A stretch of DNA of 64,000 nt from Chryseobacterium gwangjuense (GCF_021311115.1 NZ_JAJTNP010000006.1:248001-312000); one strand, 5' to 3'; counted from the stretch's first letter, positions 15,856-25,190 are shown. Program-made: numbers and translations. Notes: generated by a model from the letters alone, not told the origin.

Positions 15856-17190
15856 ATGAAGGTTACTGCAAAAAACCATGATGATGTAAGTGCATTACTT
15901 ACAGTGACATTGGAAAAATCTGACTATAAGGAAAAAGTTGAGAAACAATTGATTAATTATGCTAAGAATGCACAAGTTCCTGGTTTCAGAAAAGGGAAAG
16001 TGCCTTTGAGTATGGTTAAAAAACAATATGAAGCTGGTATTGCTTTTGAAGAAATCAACAAGCAGGTTTCTGATGCTTTGAACGGTTATGTTAACGAAAA
16101 CAAACTAAGATTAGTAGGTCAGCCAGTTCCTCAGCCAGTAAACGAATTCGATTACAATGCTGATCAATTGGAAGTTGCTTTTGAAGTAGGATATGAGCCT
16201 GCATTCACGATCGACTTGGCTAAATATGAAGCTCCTCACTACAAAGTAGAGGCTTCTGAAAAAGAAATCAATAAGAGTATTGAGAACATGCAGAAGCGTT
16301 TTGCTGAGCAGGCTCCTCAAGACAAAATCAATAAAGATTCTTACATCGCTCTAGAAGTTTCTCAGGTTGTTGAGGAAGATGCAGAAGGAGAGCACCACCA
16401 CCACCCAAAGAACGTTACAATTACAGCTGAAAACAAAGAAGCTTTCAAATTAGTGAAATCTTTGAAAATGGACGGATCTGTAAAAGTTTCTAAAGAAACT
16501 CTTGCTGGTGACGAAGAATTGGCGAAAGAATTAGGATTCTCTAAAGAGGAAGTTGAGCACTTACACCACGCTGAAGTTGAGGTAAAAGTAAAAGATTTCT
16601 ATGGTCTTAACTTAGCTGAATTAAATGAAGATTTATTCAACAAAGTTTACGGAGAAGGAAACATTAAGTCTGAAGAAGAACTTAAAGAAAAAGTAAAATC
16701 AGAATTAGACGAATATTTCCAACAAAATGCTGATGTTCATTTCGTAAACAAAGTATTGGAACAGGTTTCTGAAAAAGAAGAAGTAAAACTTCCTGAAACT
16801 TTCTTAGTAAAATGGTTACAGTTCTCTAATCAGAACATCCAGTCTGAAGAGCAGGCTAGAGAAATTCTTGAAGCTGAGAAAAACCAGTTGAAATATCAGA
16901 TCATTGAAGGAAAATTGATGACGGATAACGAAATTCAATTAGACTATGCTGATGTTTTGGCACAAGCTGAGCAATTGGTAAGAAATCAGTTGGCTATCTA
17001 CGGAATCCACCACTTAGGTGATGAGGAAATCCAGAAATATGCTGTTGAAATGTTGAAAGATCAGGAACAAGTAAGACAAATTTCTTCTGAAGTAGCTATG
17101 GCTAAGTTGAAAGATGTAATTCTTGAAAAAGCAACTAAGAAAGAAACTGTAATTTCTCACGACGAGTTTTTAGAAGAGCTTAAAAAATAA
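15856..17190 (+). CDS. tig: Trigger factor
   Basis: 444 aa. Trigger factor is the ribosome-associated chaperone that meets nascent chains. The N-terminal ribosome-binding domain contains the signature region PGFRKGKVPLSMV (about 42-54), where the FRK triad contacts ribosomal protein L23. The middle region corresponds to the PPIase domain but is divergent and includes a natural EHHHHPKN stretch. The C-terminal half is long, charged and helical, forming the substrate cradle. It is transcribed alone from a perfect -7 element and closed by a strong hairpin. Codon use (many GCT, GAA, AAA) is that of a highly expressed gene. Confidence 0.93.
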   Translation: MKVTAKNHDDVSALLTVTLEKSDYKEKVEKQLINYAKNAQVPGFRKGKVPLSMVKKQYEAGIAFEEINKQVSDALNGYVNENKLRLVGQPVPQPVNEFDYNADQLEVAFEVGYEPAFTIDLAKYEAPHYKVEASEKEINKSIENMQKRFAEQAPQDKINKDSYIALEVSQVVEEDAEGEHHHHPKNVTITAENKEAFKLVKSLKMDGSVKVSKETLAGDEELAKELGFSKEEVEHLHHAEVEVKVKDFYGLNLAELNEDLFNKVYGEGNIKSEEELKEKVKSELDEYFQQNADVHFVNKVLEQVSEKEEVKLPETFLVKWLQFSNQNIQSEEQAREILEAEKNQLKYQIIEGKLMTDNEIQLDYADVLAQAEQLVRNQLAIYGIHHLGDEEIQKYAVEMLKDQEQVRQISSEVAMAKLKDVILEKATKKETVISHDEFLEELKK

Positions 17191-17220
17191 TTTATTTTAA
17201 GTTTAAAATAAATAGTACAA

Positions 17221-17247
17221 AGCCACCAATATTTTGGTGGCTTTTGC
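17221..17247 (+). terminator. Terminator after tig
   Basis: AGCCACCAA paired with TTGGTGGCT, loop TATT, followed by TTTT. Confidence 0.85.
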
Positions 17248-17294
17248 ATTGGTATCTTTTCAATATTATTATCTTTACATTCTAAATTTAATAT

Positions 17295-17978
17295 ATGAAA
17301 AAGATTATAATTCCGTTTTTCTGTGCAGTCCTTTTTTCTACTTCAGTAAATGCTCAGCAAAAATCGGCTCCTGTAAAAGCATCCGCTGTACAAGCTGCAA
17401 TCACTCCTCAACAAGTTATTGATAAATATTATAAAGGCTTAGGAGGAAAGGATAAATTATTAGCGATCAAAACTTCAATTATAGATAATACACTTTCTAT
17501 ACAAGGTATGGAAGTTACTATGACGACTAAGAAGATGGGAAATAAATTCAGATCTGAGCAGTCGATGATGGGACAAAAAATGATTCAGGTTTTTGACGGT
17601 GAAAAAGGATATGCAGATCAGATGGGACAAAAAATGGATATTCCTGCGGATAAAATTCCTGAGCTTAAAAAGAGCAAAGTTATTGATGCATTAGGATATG
17701 ATGCTTCCACTTTTAAAACCGCAAATGTGGAAAAAATAGATGGAAAGGATTATAATGTTTTAACTTCTGATAAAGGTAAATTCTACTTCGATGCTGCTAC
17801 AGGATTATTATATAAATCTGAAGCTAAAGAAGGAAATGCATTGGTGAAGAGTTATATGACAGTAGACGGAATTCAATTCCCTGCTGAGATTGAAGCAGAA
17901 GGAAACGGTCAGAAAGTTACGATCAAAACAACAAAGGTAGTTCTTAACTCAGGAGTTACTGACGCTGATTTTAAATAG
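17295..17978 (+). CDS. LolA-like / outer membrane lipoprotein-sorting family secreted protein
   Basis: 227 aa with a signal peptide (about 1-20, ending SVNAQ). The mature part begins with VIDKYYKGLGGKDKLLAIKT, the opening of Bacteroidota LolA-like domains, then alternating strands (TMTTKKMGNKFRSEQS, MIQVFDGEKGY) and a YKSEAKEG segment. The fold should be an 11-stranded half-barrel like LolA and LolB. Members are often linked to M16 peptidases, and the next gene here is one. A binding or chaperone function in the periplasm is likely; a true Lol role is not proven. It has its own terminator, so it need not be co-transcribed with the M16 gene. Confidence 0.72.
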   Translation: MKKIIIPFFCAVLFSTSVNAQQKSAPVKASAVQAAITPQQVIDKYYKGLGGKDKLLAIKTSIIDNTLSIQGMEVTMTTKKMGNKFRSEQSMMGQKMIQVFDGEKGYADQMGQKMDIPADKIPELKKSKVIDALGYDASTFKTANVEKIDGKDYNVLTSDKGKFYFDAATGLLYKSEAKEGNALVKSYMTVDGIQFPAEIEAEGNGQKVTIKTTKVVLNSGVTDADFK

Positions 17979-18000
17979 TATTTTTACTACTTAACATAAT

Positions 18001-18027
18001 AAACCGGGCTTTTGTCCGGTTTTTTTA
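18001..18027 (+). terminator. Terminator after the LolA-like gene
   Basis: AAACCGG pairs with CCGGTTT around an 8-nt loop, followed by a T-run. Confidence 0.8.
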
Positions 18028-18144
18028 TGGACTGGAAAAATTAACTCTATTTAACTCAAATTTAACTCTATATAAGAATAAAACATTTCCTCCTGTTGTG
18101 AATAATTTATATTTTTAATCCGAAAAAAATTAATAATTATTACT

Positions 18145-21000
18145 ATGAAGAAAATGATATCCTCATTTGCAGTCCTTTTCCTGATGTCTGCAAATGGCTT
18201 TGCTCAGAATATTCCGGCAGATCCTTCTGTGAGAATAGGAACTCTTTCCAACGGAATGAAATACTATATTAAAAAGAATACCCTTCCTGAAAAAAAGGTA
18301 GACTTCAGACTAGCCATTAATGCAGGATCTATTCTTGAAGATGAAAACCAAAGAGGACTTGCTCACTTTATGGAGCACATGAACTTTAACGGAACTAAGA
18401 ATTTCCCGGATAATAAATTGGTAGATTTTCTTCAGTCAATAGGAGTGAAATTCGGACAGCATCTTAATGCCTATACTGGTTTTGACGAGACGGTTTATAT
18501 GCTTCCTGTACCTTTAGACAAACCCGGAAATCTTGATGCAGGTCTTAAAGTAATGGAAGACTGGGCTTTCAATGCGATACTTTCTGACGAACAAATTAAT
18601 AAAGAAAGAGGAGTTGTATTGGAAGAATTGAGATTAGGTTTGGGAGCTGATAAAAGAATGTCGGATAAATATTTACCAAAACTATTATACAATTCTCAAT
18701 ACGCAAACCGACTTCCGATTGGTAAAAAAGAAGTATTGGAAAATTTTAAACCCGATGTTATAAGAAAATTCCATCAGGATTGGTACAGACCGGATTTGAT
18801 GGCAATTGTAGTCGTAGGAGACATTAATGTAGATGAAATTGAAAAAAAGATCAAAGATAATTTCAGCAAATACAAAAATCCGTCTAAGCCAAAAGACAGA
18901 AAAATTTTTGATCTGCCAAACCATAAAGAAACATTAGTTGCTATAGAAACAGATCCGGATGCAACCAATTCTGCGGTTAGGTTTACGATGAAAGATTCGG
19001 AAGCGTATAAACCGGATGTAACCATTGAGCAATACAATCAGAGCCTTGTTAAAAATCTGGCAACGACCATGTTGAACAACAGACTGAGAGAATTAATCAA
19101 TTCCAATAATCCACCTTTCACGTTTGGATCTGTTTATCATGGCGGAACGTACGCCAGAACAAAGGAGGCTTTTCAAGGGTTTGCCATGACAAAAGAAGGA
19201 GATCAGCTGAACGGGCTTACCGTACTGTTAACAGAAGTGGAAAGAGCTAAGAAATTCGGATTCACACAATCTGAGCTCGACAGGGCTAAATCTCAGGTTT
19301 TATCAAACCTTGAAACATCTTATAACAACAGAGACAAAACGGAAAGTGATATGCTTGTGGATGAATATGTAAGAAACTTTTTGGAGCAGGAACCCATGCC
19401 GGGAATTGCTTGGGAATATGAAGATACCAAATCATTCTTACCAAGTGTAACCTTAGCACAAACCAATGAGATTATCAAGAAATTTGTGAAAGACGACAGC
19501 AGGGTCATTGTAATTACAGGCCCTAAAAAGGATAATGTTAAAATGCCTACAGAAGCGATGGTTCTTAATGTTTTTGAATCTGTGAAAATGGCAGATATTA
19601 AGCCTTATGAAGAAAAAGCGACGATTAAAAATCTTGTAAAGCCGTTTAAATCTGAAGGTAAAATCGCTAAAACAGAAACAGATGCAAAGCTGGGAACAAC
19701 AACCTGGACATTGAGCAACGGAGCAAAAGTTACGTTCAAGAAAACTGACTTTAAAGATGATGAAATTGTTTTTTCGGCAAGAAGCTTGGGAGGGAACTCA
19801 TTATTAAATGATACGGATTTCAATAAAACACAATTTGCTTATCAGGCTTTAACGGAAGCAGGCGTAAATGGTGCTTCTAAAGCAGACCTTACGAATTATT
19901 TGGCAGGAAAGCAGGTGAATGTAACTCCATATATCAGCAGTACATTGGAAGGGGTATTTGGGAGAACAACCCAAAAAGATCTGAGTACTGCAATGGAATT
20001 GACGTATGCTTATTTTACGGGATTAAATTACAGTCCTGAAGCATTTAATGCTTACAAAATAAAGCAAGCTGCAATGCTGAACAATCTTTTATCGAATCCG
20101 CAGACTTACTTTGCAAGCGAGCATGCTAAATTTACCAATCAGAAAAATCCAAGATTCATCGGAATTCTTCCGTTGGAAAAAGATTGGGAGGCAACTGATT
20201 ACAAAAAAGCGTATGATGTTTACAAAGAGAAATTTGCCAATGCAGGAAACTTCCATTTTTATTTTGTAGGAAATATTGATGAGGCTAAATTTAAAAATGA
20301 AGTTCTACAATATATTGCAAGTTTACCGACAACAGGAAAAACGACAAACTTCAAAGACACAGGTTACAGATCAATTACCGGAGATCATACCAAAGTATAT
20401 AAAAAAGGAAAAGATCCTAAGAGTATGGTTCAAATCGTTTACTCAGGAGAAACTCCTTATAACGAGAAGGAAGCTTTGGCTCTTTCAGCTCTGGGTGAAG
20501 TGGCTACCATCAAAGTAATTGAAAAACTTAGAGAAGACGAGAGCGGTATCTATGGTGGCGGAGCGAGAGGTGGAATGTATAAAGTTCCTTACAGTAATTA
20601 TAATTTCAGCGTAAGTTTCCCTTGTGGACCTGAAAACGCGGATAAACTGACGAAAAGTGCTATTGCAGAACTTCAGAAACTGATCGATAAAGGTCCTGAA
20701 CAAAAAGATCTTGATAAGTATAAAGAAGGCGAGATGAATGATTATAAGACAGACATCAAAGACAATAACTATTGGATGAATGCTTTGTCTAAAAACCAAC
20801 TGGATGGAAGTGATAAATATGAAATCCTTAATTATCAGGAAAAGGTAAAAGCGCTTACCGTAAAAGATCTTCATGATGCTGCCAAAAAATATCTGACTAA
20901 AAACAGAGTAGTGGCTACTTTAATGCCGGAAGACGGTTGGGAAAATGCTAAAAAAGAAGAGGGAAAACCTGCTGTAATTAAAGCAAGTGTTTCCAACTAA
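18145..21000 (+). CDS. M16 family zinc metallopeptidase (two-domain, secreted)
   Basis: 951 aa with a signal peptide (about 1-20, ending GFAQ). The inverted zinc motif HxxEH is seen at 74-78 (HFMEH), with the third ligand glutamate probably E154 in NKERGVVLEE. The second half (about 520 onward) is the inactive partner domain that completes the clamshell, as in pitrilysin and PqqL-type enzymes. The glycine-rich RGGMYKVPYSNYNFSV segment near 805 corresponds to the substrate-binding R/Y region of the C-terminal domain. I infer a periplasmic protease degrading small peptides. It follows a LolA-like gene, a pairing repeated in Bacteroidota. Confidence 0.92.
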   Translation: MKKMISSFAVLFLMSANGFAQNIPADPSVRIGTLSNGMKYYIKKNTLPEKKVDFRLAINAGSILEDENQRGLAHFMEHMNFNGTKNFPDNKLVDFLQSIGVKFGQHLNAYTGFDETVYMLPVPLDKPGNLDAGLKVMEDWAFNAILSDEQINKERGVVLEELRLGLGADKRMSDKYLPKLLYNSQYANRLPIGKKEVLENFKPDVIRKFHQDWYRPDLMAIVVVGDINVDEIEKKIKDNFSKYKNPSKPKDRKIFDLPNHKETLVAIETDPDATNSAVRFTMKDSEAYKPDVTIEQYNQSLVKNLATTMLNNRLRELINSNNPPFTFGSVYHGGTYARTKEAFQGFAMTKEGDQLNGLTVLLTEVERAKKFGFTQSELDRAKSQVLSNLETSYNNRDKTESDMLVDEYVRNFLEQEPMPGIAWEYEDTKSFLPSVTLAQTNEIIKKFVKDDSRVIVITGPKKDNVKMPTEAMVLNVFESVKMADIKPYEEKATIKNLVKPFKSEGKIAKTETDAKLGTTTWTLSNGAKVTFKKTDFKDDEIVFSARSLGGNSLLNDTDFNKTQFAYQALTEAGVNGASKADLTNYLAGKQVNVTPYISSTLEGVFGRTTQKDLSTAMELTYAYFTGLNYSPEAFNAYKIKQAAMLNNLLSNPQTYFASEHAKFTNQKNPRFIGILPLEKDWEATDYKKAYDVYKEKFANAGNFHFYFVGNIDEAKFKNEVLQYIASLPTTGKTTNFKDTGYRSITGDHTKVYKKGKDPKSMVQIVYSGETPYNEKEALALSALGEVATIKVIEKLREDESGIYGGGARGGMYKVPYSNYNFSVSFPCGPENADKLTKSAIAELQKLIDKGPEQKDLDKYKEGEMNDYKTDIKDNNYWMNALSKNQLDGSDKYEILNYQEKVKALTVKDLHDAAKKYLTKNRVVATLMPEDGWENAKKEEGKPAVIKASVSN

Positions 21001-21023
21001 AATAGTAAAGATAAATTTGAATA

Positions 21024-21056
21024 AAAAAACCGCAGAAATTTTCTGCGGTTTTTTTA
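21024..21056. terminator. Bidirectional terminator after the M16 gene
   Basis: AAACCGCAGAAA and TTTCTGCGGTTT form a perfect 12-bp stem flanked by an A-run and a T-run. It serves the M16 gene and the converging DUF3109 gene. Confidence 0.88.
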
Positions 21057-21100
21057 TGATATAAGTGAGGATAATTTCTAATACAAAATTGTTGTAAAAA

Positions 21101-21685
21101 CTAAGAACCATACTCATTCTTCCATTCATCAGCTACTTCGCTCAGAACATTATAAAATTCTTCGCCGTATTTTCTGATAAGTGGAGTTTTTAAGAACTTA
21201 TACACAGGTACTTGTAATTCCTTTCCAAGCGTGCAGGCATCACTGCATACATTCCATTCATGATAATTAAGAGCTGTAAATGTAGAATATTCGGTAATAC
21301 GGATAGGGTAAAGGTGGCATGAAATTGGTTTTTGCCAATCTACAGCACCGTCTTCATACGCTTTCTCAATACCACATTTAGTAATACCTTTTTCGTCAAA
21401 GGTTACATAAGCGCACTCGCGATTTTCAACCATTGGGGTTACATACATTCCATCAGATGGGTCTGTTGTCCAGGTCCCTTGCTCTTCCAGTGCTTGTATT
21501 CCTTCTGGTGTCAGATAAGGTTTTATTTTATCAAAAATAGTGTCTAATATTTCAAGCTCATCTTTATCTAGCGGAGCTCCTACATCTCCTTCCACACAAC
21601 ATGCTCCCTTACATTTGCTAAGGTTGCAAACAAACTCTTCGGAAAATATATCCTCAGAAATTAATTTATCGTCTATCTGAATCAT
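21101..21685 (-). CDS. DUF3109 family cysteine-rich protein
   Basis: 194 aa. It has many conserved cysteines: CNLSKCKGACC (about 20-30), REC, TKCGIEKAYEDG, ISCHLYPIRI and VCSDAC. The pattern resembles the YkgJ/YcgN type of putative Fe-S or zinc binding proteins, to which DUF3109 is related. No function is established. It lies 6 bp downstream of the DUF6427 membrane protein on the same strand, so the two are co-transcribed. It converges on the M16 gene terminator. Confidence 0.8.
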   Translation of the reverse strand: MIQIDDKLISEDIFSEEFVCNLSKCKGACCVEGDVGAPLDKDELEILDTIFDKIKPYLTPEGIQALEEQGTWTTDPSDGMYVTPMVENRECAYVTFDEKGITKCGIEKAYEDGAVDWQKPISCHLYPIRITEYSTFTALNYHEWNVCSDACTLGKELQVPVYKFLKTPLIRKYGEEFYNVLSEVADEWKNEYGS

Positions 21686-21691
21686 AATCTT

Positions 21692-22597
21692 TTAAAAAAT
21701 ATCAAAATAAGTTTCTGCTTTAAACATCACTAGGCTTAAAATAATAAGCCACAAACTCACTTCCTGCATCCAATACTTAGGAAGGAACTTTAACATTCTA
21801 CTTAGAATAATACTGACAGGAAATGCCAATAGTAATAAGTATTCATAACTCTTATTCATATACAGAATAATCGTAACCAGTTGTGCTAATGAAAAAACCA
21901 GTAAAAAAGTATATTTATATCTGCTTATCGGACTTTTCTTATTGTAATTGCTAAAGTGGTCATATATCGCATAGATAAGAAGCAATACAACAGGAATTAA
22001 AGGAAAAATCTCGTGATAATCTGTAATAATCTTCATTTTTCCAAAAGGGAAATAGTCAAGATTCCAAGTCGTGAAATCAAGAAAATACATCGTAGATAGA
22101 TAGCTGGTTGCAATAAGAAGGACTCCCAATAAAAATCTGATAATATTCAAACCTACTCTTTCTGAAGTTGCAATAACGTGTATTAGAACAAAAATCGCCA
22201 TAGGCCAGGTCGTAGGGAGAAATATAAAATTAAGAGCTACAATGGAACCTACCAATACATAAGATTTTTTTCTTACATCTTCATTGATACTTGTAAGAAG
22301 AAGTAAAAGAAAAGAATTGGTAAGTAGAGCTACAGCAATACCTATATCCATGACTCCAGGATATAAGCCGAAAATAAAAAATGTATATAAAAATAATGGA
22401 AGATGAGTCTGATAATTAAGGGCAATCGTGTGAAAACAAAAATATGCCAAAGCAATTCCCAAAAAAGTAATTCCGGCAATAATTGCTTCATAAGTATTGA
22501 AATTCAGTATGTTAAATATGATTACTATAAAAAGAAGAAAAACAATATAGACCGGTATCGAAAAAATATTGCTTTCTTTTGAAAGTAATTTAAACAT
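21692..22597 (-). CDS. Polytopic membrane protein, DUF6427 family
   Basis: 301 aa, almost entirely hydrophobic, with about 9-10 predicted membrane helices and only short loops. The opening MFKLLSKESNIFSIPVY and the lack of charged motifs match the DUF6427 proteins of Flavobacteriia. No catalytic residues stand out. It is expressed from a -7 element that faces the promoter of the divergent small membrane protein, and a DUF3109 gene follows after 6 bp. Function is unknown. Confidence 0.7.
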   Translation of the reverse strand: MFKLLSKESNIFSIPVYIVFLLFIVIIFNILNFNTYEAIIAGITFLGIALAYFCFHTIALNYQTHLPLFLYTFFIFGLYPGVMDIGIAVALLTNSFLLLLLTSINEDVRKKSYVLVGSIVALNFIFLPTTWPMAIFVLIHVIATSERVGLNIIRFLLGVLLIATSYLSTMYFLDFTTWNLDYFPFGKMKIITDYHEIFPLIPVVLLLIYAIYDHFSNYNKKSPISRYKYTFLLVFSLAQLVTIILYMNKSYEYLLLLAFPVSIILSRMLKFLPKYWMQEVSLWLIILSLVMFKAETYFDIF

Positions 22598-22603
22598 TTT
22601 TTA

Positions 22604-22611
22604 TAAATTTG
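22604..22611 (+). promoter_or_regulatory. -7 element of the small DUF6341 gene (TAAATTTG)
   Basis: Perfect TAnnTTTG on the plus strand, 2 bp from the opposing -7 element at 22614-22621. Confidence 0.6.
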
Positions 22612-22613
22612 TG

Positions 22614-22621
22614 CAAAGTTA
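22614..22621 (-). promoter_or_regulatory. -7 element of the DUF6427 gene (TAACTTTG)
   Basis: Perfect TAnnTTTG on the minus strand, facing the plus-strand element; together the two make a near-palindrome of 18 bp. Confidence 0.6.
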
Positions 22622-22639
22622 ATTTAAAAAAGGAAAATA

Positions 22640-22873
22640 ATGACGTCTTTCTTTCTATTCTTAAGTAAAGTTTTCAAATGGTCTTTCGGTTTTTACGATA
22701 CCTTTGGGAATGTGTTGAACTGGATTTTATTTATCGTTTGCTGTGTGTTGTTTACTTACTGGTGCTATGTTTTAGTAGCAAAATTAGGTGGAGATAAAGA
22801 CAAAGACTATTTCTCTCCTACTGAAGGGAAACATCCTTACTACGATCCAAAGATCTACAAAAAAGAAGGTTAA
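22640..22873 (+). CDS. Small membrane protein, DUF6341-like
   Basis: 77 aa. One long hydrophobic segment (about 24-48, LNWILFIVCCVLFTYWCYVLVA) follows an amphipathic N-terminus. The C-terminal tail GDKDKDYFSPTEGKHPYYDP is charged and aromatic-rich. This plan matches DUF6341 proteins of Flavobacteriia, which in my memory stand beside DUF6427 genes as here. No function is known. It is divergent from the DUF6427 gene with 42 bp between starts and is closed by a strong terminator. Confidence 0.65.
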   Translation: MTSFFLFLSKVFKWSFGFYDTFGNVLNWILFIVCCVLFTYWCYVLVAKLGGDKDKDYFSPTEGKHPYYDPKIYKKEG

Positions 22874-22890
22874 TTAATTGGTTATATAGT

Positions 22891-22927
22891 AAAAAACCGA
22901 TCAAATAATTCATTTGATCGGTTTTTT
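22891..22927. terminator. Bidirectional terminator (DUF6341 gene / uspA-like gene)
   Basis: AAAAACCGATCAAAT pairs with ATTTGATCGGTTTTT, a 15-bp stem with a 5-nt loop and T-runs for both strands. Confidence 0.9.
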
Positions 22928-22944
22928 TATGAGTACAATTAAAA

Positions 22945-23382
22945 TTAATCGTGAATAGGAAGTACCACTACAGGAATGGGAGAACTTTTGGTAAGTCCTT
23001 TAGTAAGACTTCCCACAAAAACATCATAGATTCCGCTTCTTCCATGTGATCCCATCACAATAAAATCGGCATTCTTTACTTTTGCGTACTCCAGGATAAT
23101 GTCTTTTGCGATGCCTTGCTTTAAAAGGTGTTCACAATCCAAATCGTGAGCCAGAATTCTTTGCTGAATTTTGTTGAGCTGTATCAGTTCTTCTCTGATT
23201 TCGTTTTCTTCAACTTCCGGGAAATATTGATAGCCCATATCGCCAATAGCAAAACCTATATCAGTAGGAGCAACATGTATCAGATTTATTTTTCCATTGA
23301 CTTGTTTTGCAAATTTCACGGCTCCATCTATCAGCTGATCTGTTTTTTCCCCAAAATCTACGGGTAGTACTATATTTATCAT
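22945..23382 (-). CDS. Universal stress protein (UspA family)
   Basis: 145 aa, a single Usp domain. The nucleotide-binding signature G-x2-G-x9-G-S is present as GSHGRSGIYDVFVGS (about 110-124), which places it in the ATP-binding MJ0577-like group. The N-terminus INIVLPVDFGEKTDQLID and the middle IHVAPTD strand fit the fold. It acts in the cytoplasm; the stress trigger is not visible. It is monocistronic. Confidence 0.9.
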   Translation of the reverse strand: MINIVLPVDFGEKTDQLIDGAVKFAKQVNGKINLIHVAPTDIGFAIGDMGYQYFPEVEENEIREELIQLNKIQQRILAHDLDCEHLLKQGIAKDIILEYAKVKNADFIVMGSHGRSGIYDVFVGSLTKGLTKSSPIPVVVLPIHD

Positions 23383-23515
23383 ATCTTCACATTTTGTCTC
23401 TTAAAGATATGAAAAAAATTGTTACGTTTCATGTTAAATAACTCATAATATTGTATTTATATGAGTTGTTTTCCTGATTAAATTATTTCTAGCTTTAGAA
23501 AACTTCACAAGATTA

Positions 23516-23983
23516 TTATTCAAATTGATAGATAAATTCTTCAATCTCCATATTTCTTGCGTTGGCAAACCCTTTTCCTTTGCCAATGGATTGGAAACCG
23601 CAATTTTCAAGCACTTTTTGCGATCCGTAATTATCGTAGGCTACCCTTGCGAAAAGAGGACGTTTAACGGAGTCTTTAATAAATGCTTTTAATCCTTCGG
23701 TTGCGAATCCTTTTCCCCAATGTTGCTTATCGATCCAATAAGAAATATGAGTTTCATCCATAACATCAAAATGAATTACACTTCCTACAATTTCGTTTTC
23801 AAATCGTAGGGTCAGCATTTTTATATCAGGATTTTCTACAATTTTGGTCCATTTTTCCATGTAAAATTCCTTATCCCTCGGATCTTTAGCTGTAAAAGCT
23901 GCCATTTGAATTCCGTCTTTATCGGTTTGAAAAACAAATAAGGTTTCCAAATCCTCCAAAGTAGTTTTTGCTAATTCTATCAT
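23516..23983 (-). CDS. GNAT family N-acetyltransferase (RimJ/RimL-like)
   Basis: 155 aa. The acetyl-CoA binding motif A is WIDKQHWGKGFATEGLKAF (about 97-115), followed by RVAYDNYGSQKVLENCGF, the N-x-x-S-x-x-x-L-E-x-x-G-F motif of RimJ/RimL-type acetyltransferases. The acceptor cannot be read from the sequence. It is 11 bp downstream of the FAH hydrolase gene, so it is probably the last gene of the operon that also includes 23995-25179 and perhaps more upstream. Confidence 0.85.
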   Translation of the reverse strand: MIELAKTTLEDLETLFVFQTDKDGIQMAAFTAKDPRDKEFYMEKWTKIVENPDIKMLTLRFENEIVGSVIHFDVMDETHISYWIDKQHWGKGFATEGLKAFIKDSVKRPLFARVAYDNYGSQKVLENCGFQSIGKGKGFANARNMEIEEFIYQFE

Positions 23984-23994
23984 TGTCTGGTTAC

Positions 23995-24600
23995 TTATAA
24001 TATTCGGATGTCCAGAACTTTTTCATTTTCAAGATAGGCCTCAAGAATATCATTTTCATCTACTTTTCCGACTCCTTTTGGAGTTCCTGTAAAAATAAGG
24101 TCGCCGACTCTCAAGGTAAAATATTGTGAAACGAAAGCAATAATATCATCAATACTAAACATCATATCTTTCGTATTTCCGTCCTGTACCTTCTCTTTGT
24201 TTTTTAAGAGTGAAAAGTTCAGCGATTCAAGAGTGTAATTTTCTTTTTTGAAAAAACTTCCTACCACAGCAGAACCGTCAAAACCTTTAGCCAGTTCCCA
24301 TGGCAGACCTTTAGATTTAAGCTCACTTTGAAGATCTCTTGCCGTAAAATCAATTCCTAATCCTATTTCTTCGTAATGCTTATGAGCAGACTCTTTCTGG
24401 ATATATTTTCCTCCTTTGGAAACTTTCACCACAACTTCCAGTTCATAATGAACATCGTTCGAAAATTCAGGAATATAAAAATCATTTCCTTTCAAAACAG
24501 CAGTATCCGGCTTCATGAAAATGACCGATCTCTCAGGAATTTCATTTCCTAATTCTTTTGCGTGTTCGCTATAATTTCTTCCTATGCAGATTATTTTCAT
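23995..24600 (-). CDS. Fumarylacetoacetate hydrolase family protein
   Basis: 201 aa, a single FAH domain near the minimal size of the family. The start CIGRNYSEHAKELGN and the substrate-loop region FMKPDTAV are typical. The Mg ligands are supplied by VHYELEVVVKV (two glutamates) and IGLGIDFTARDLQ (aspartate), and LIFTGTPKGVG closes the site. Relatives act as oxaloacetate decarboxylases or acylpyruvases. The exact substrate is not shown. It is in a tight minus-strand run with the hypothetical gene upstream (12 bp) and GNAT downstream (11 bp). Confidence 0.88.
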   Translation of the reverse strand: MKIICIGRNYSEHAKELGNEIPERSVIFMKPDTAVLKGNDFYIPEFSNDVHYELEVVVKVSKGGKYIQKESAHKHYEEIGLGIDFTARDLQSELKSKGLPWELAKGFDGSAVVGSFFKKENYTLESLNFSLLKNKEKVQDGNTKDMMFSIDDIIAFVSQYFTLRVGDLIFTGTPKGVGKVDENDILEAYLENEKVLDIRIL

Positions 24601-24612
24601 AATTTTTTTTAT

Positions 24613-25179
24613 TTAATTTACAATTCCTTTAAAATATCCTTCCCCTTGTTCAAAATACTTTTCAGGGCCATATCCTTTTTGAATTTTAAACTCTGTATAT
24701 CCAAAAATACTATCACCTTTCTTGTAAGAATCTTTATTAAGAATGACCTTGCTGTCAATGATTTTATAATATTCTTCATTCATAAAATCAAAAGGTTTCG
24801 GATTATCTGTATAATGATAAAGAGAAACTTTGTATCGATTGTTGATGATCTCTACATTATAACCTCCACCACTGTATCCGTCCCCTGTAAATATCTGTAT
24901 TTGTAAAGAAAGTGGATTATCTTGAATGCTATAAATGTAAGATTCTGATGAAAAGCTGTCAGTCTTTACCTTAAAATTATTTGTTTTAATTTCTTCAGAG
25001 TCCCCTCCGACAATGTATTGTTGTTTTTGATGATTAAAATCTTTAAATAAAGTCTTTTTATTCAAATTATGATCAACCTCAATAGGACTCCATAAAAAGA
25101 AATATTTCCCCAAAACGAATAGAAGAGAAGCTATAATAGCGATCAGTAAATATTTTCCGAACTTCTTTATTTTGCTCAT
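24613..25179 (-). CDS. Hypothetical membrane-anchored protein
   Basis: 188 aa. The N-terminus is basic (MSKIKKFGKY) and is followed by one hydrophobic segment (about 11-30), then a polar, beta-rich extracytoplasmic part with many Tyr, Asp and Lys. No cysteine pair, lipobox or catalytic motif is seen, and I do not recognise a family. It probably sits in the inner membrane facing the periplasm. Its 11-12 bp gaps to both neighbours show co-transcription with the DUF2007 protein and the FAH hydrolase. Confidence 0.6.
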   Translation of the reverse strand: MSKIKKFGKYLLIAIIASLLFVLGKYFFLWSPIEVDHNLNKKTLFKDFNHQKQQYIVGGDSEEIKTNNFKVKTDSFSSESYIYSIQDNPLSLQIQIFTGDGYSGGGYNVEIINNRYKVSLYHYTDNPKPFDFMNEEYYKIIDSKVILNKDSYKKGDSIFGYTEFKIQKGYGPEKYFEQGEGYFKGIVN

Positions 25180-25190
25180 TTATAAAAGTT

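Noticed and set aside
16393..16404. His-rich EHHHH stretch in trigger factor
   Set aside because: A natural variable loop in the PPIase-like domain; nothing suggests metal transport or a tag.
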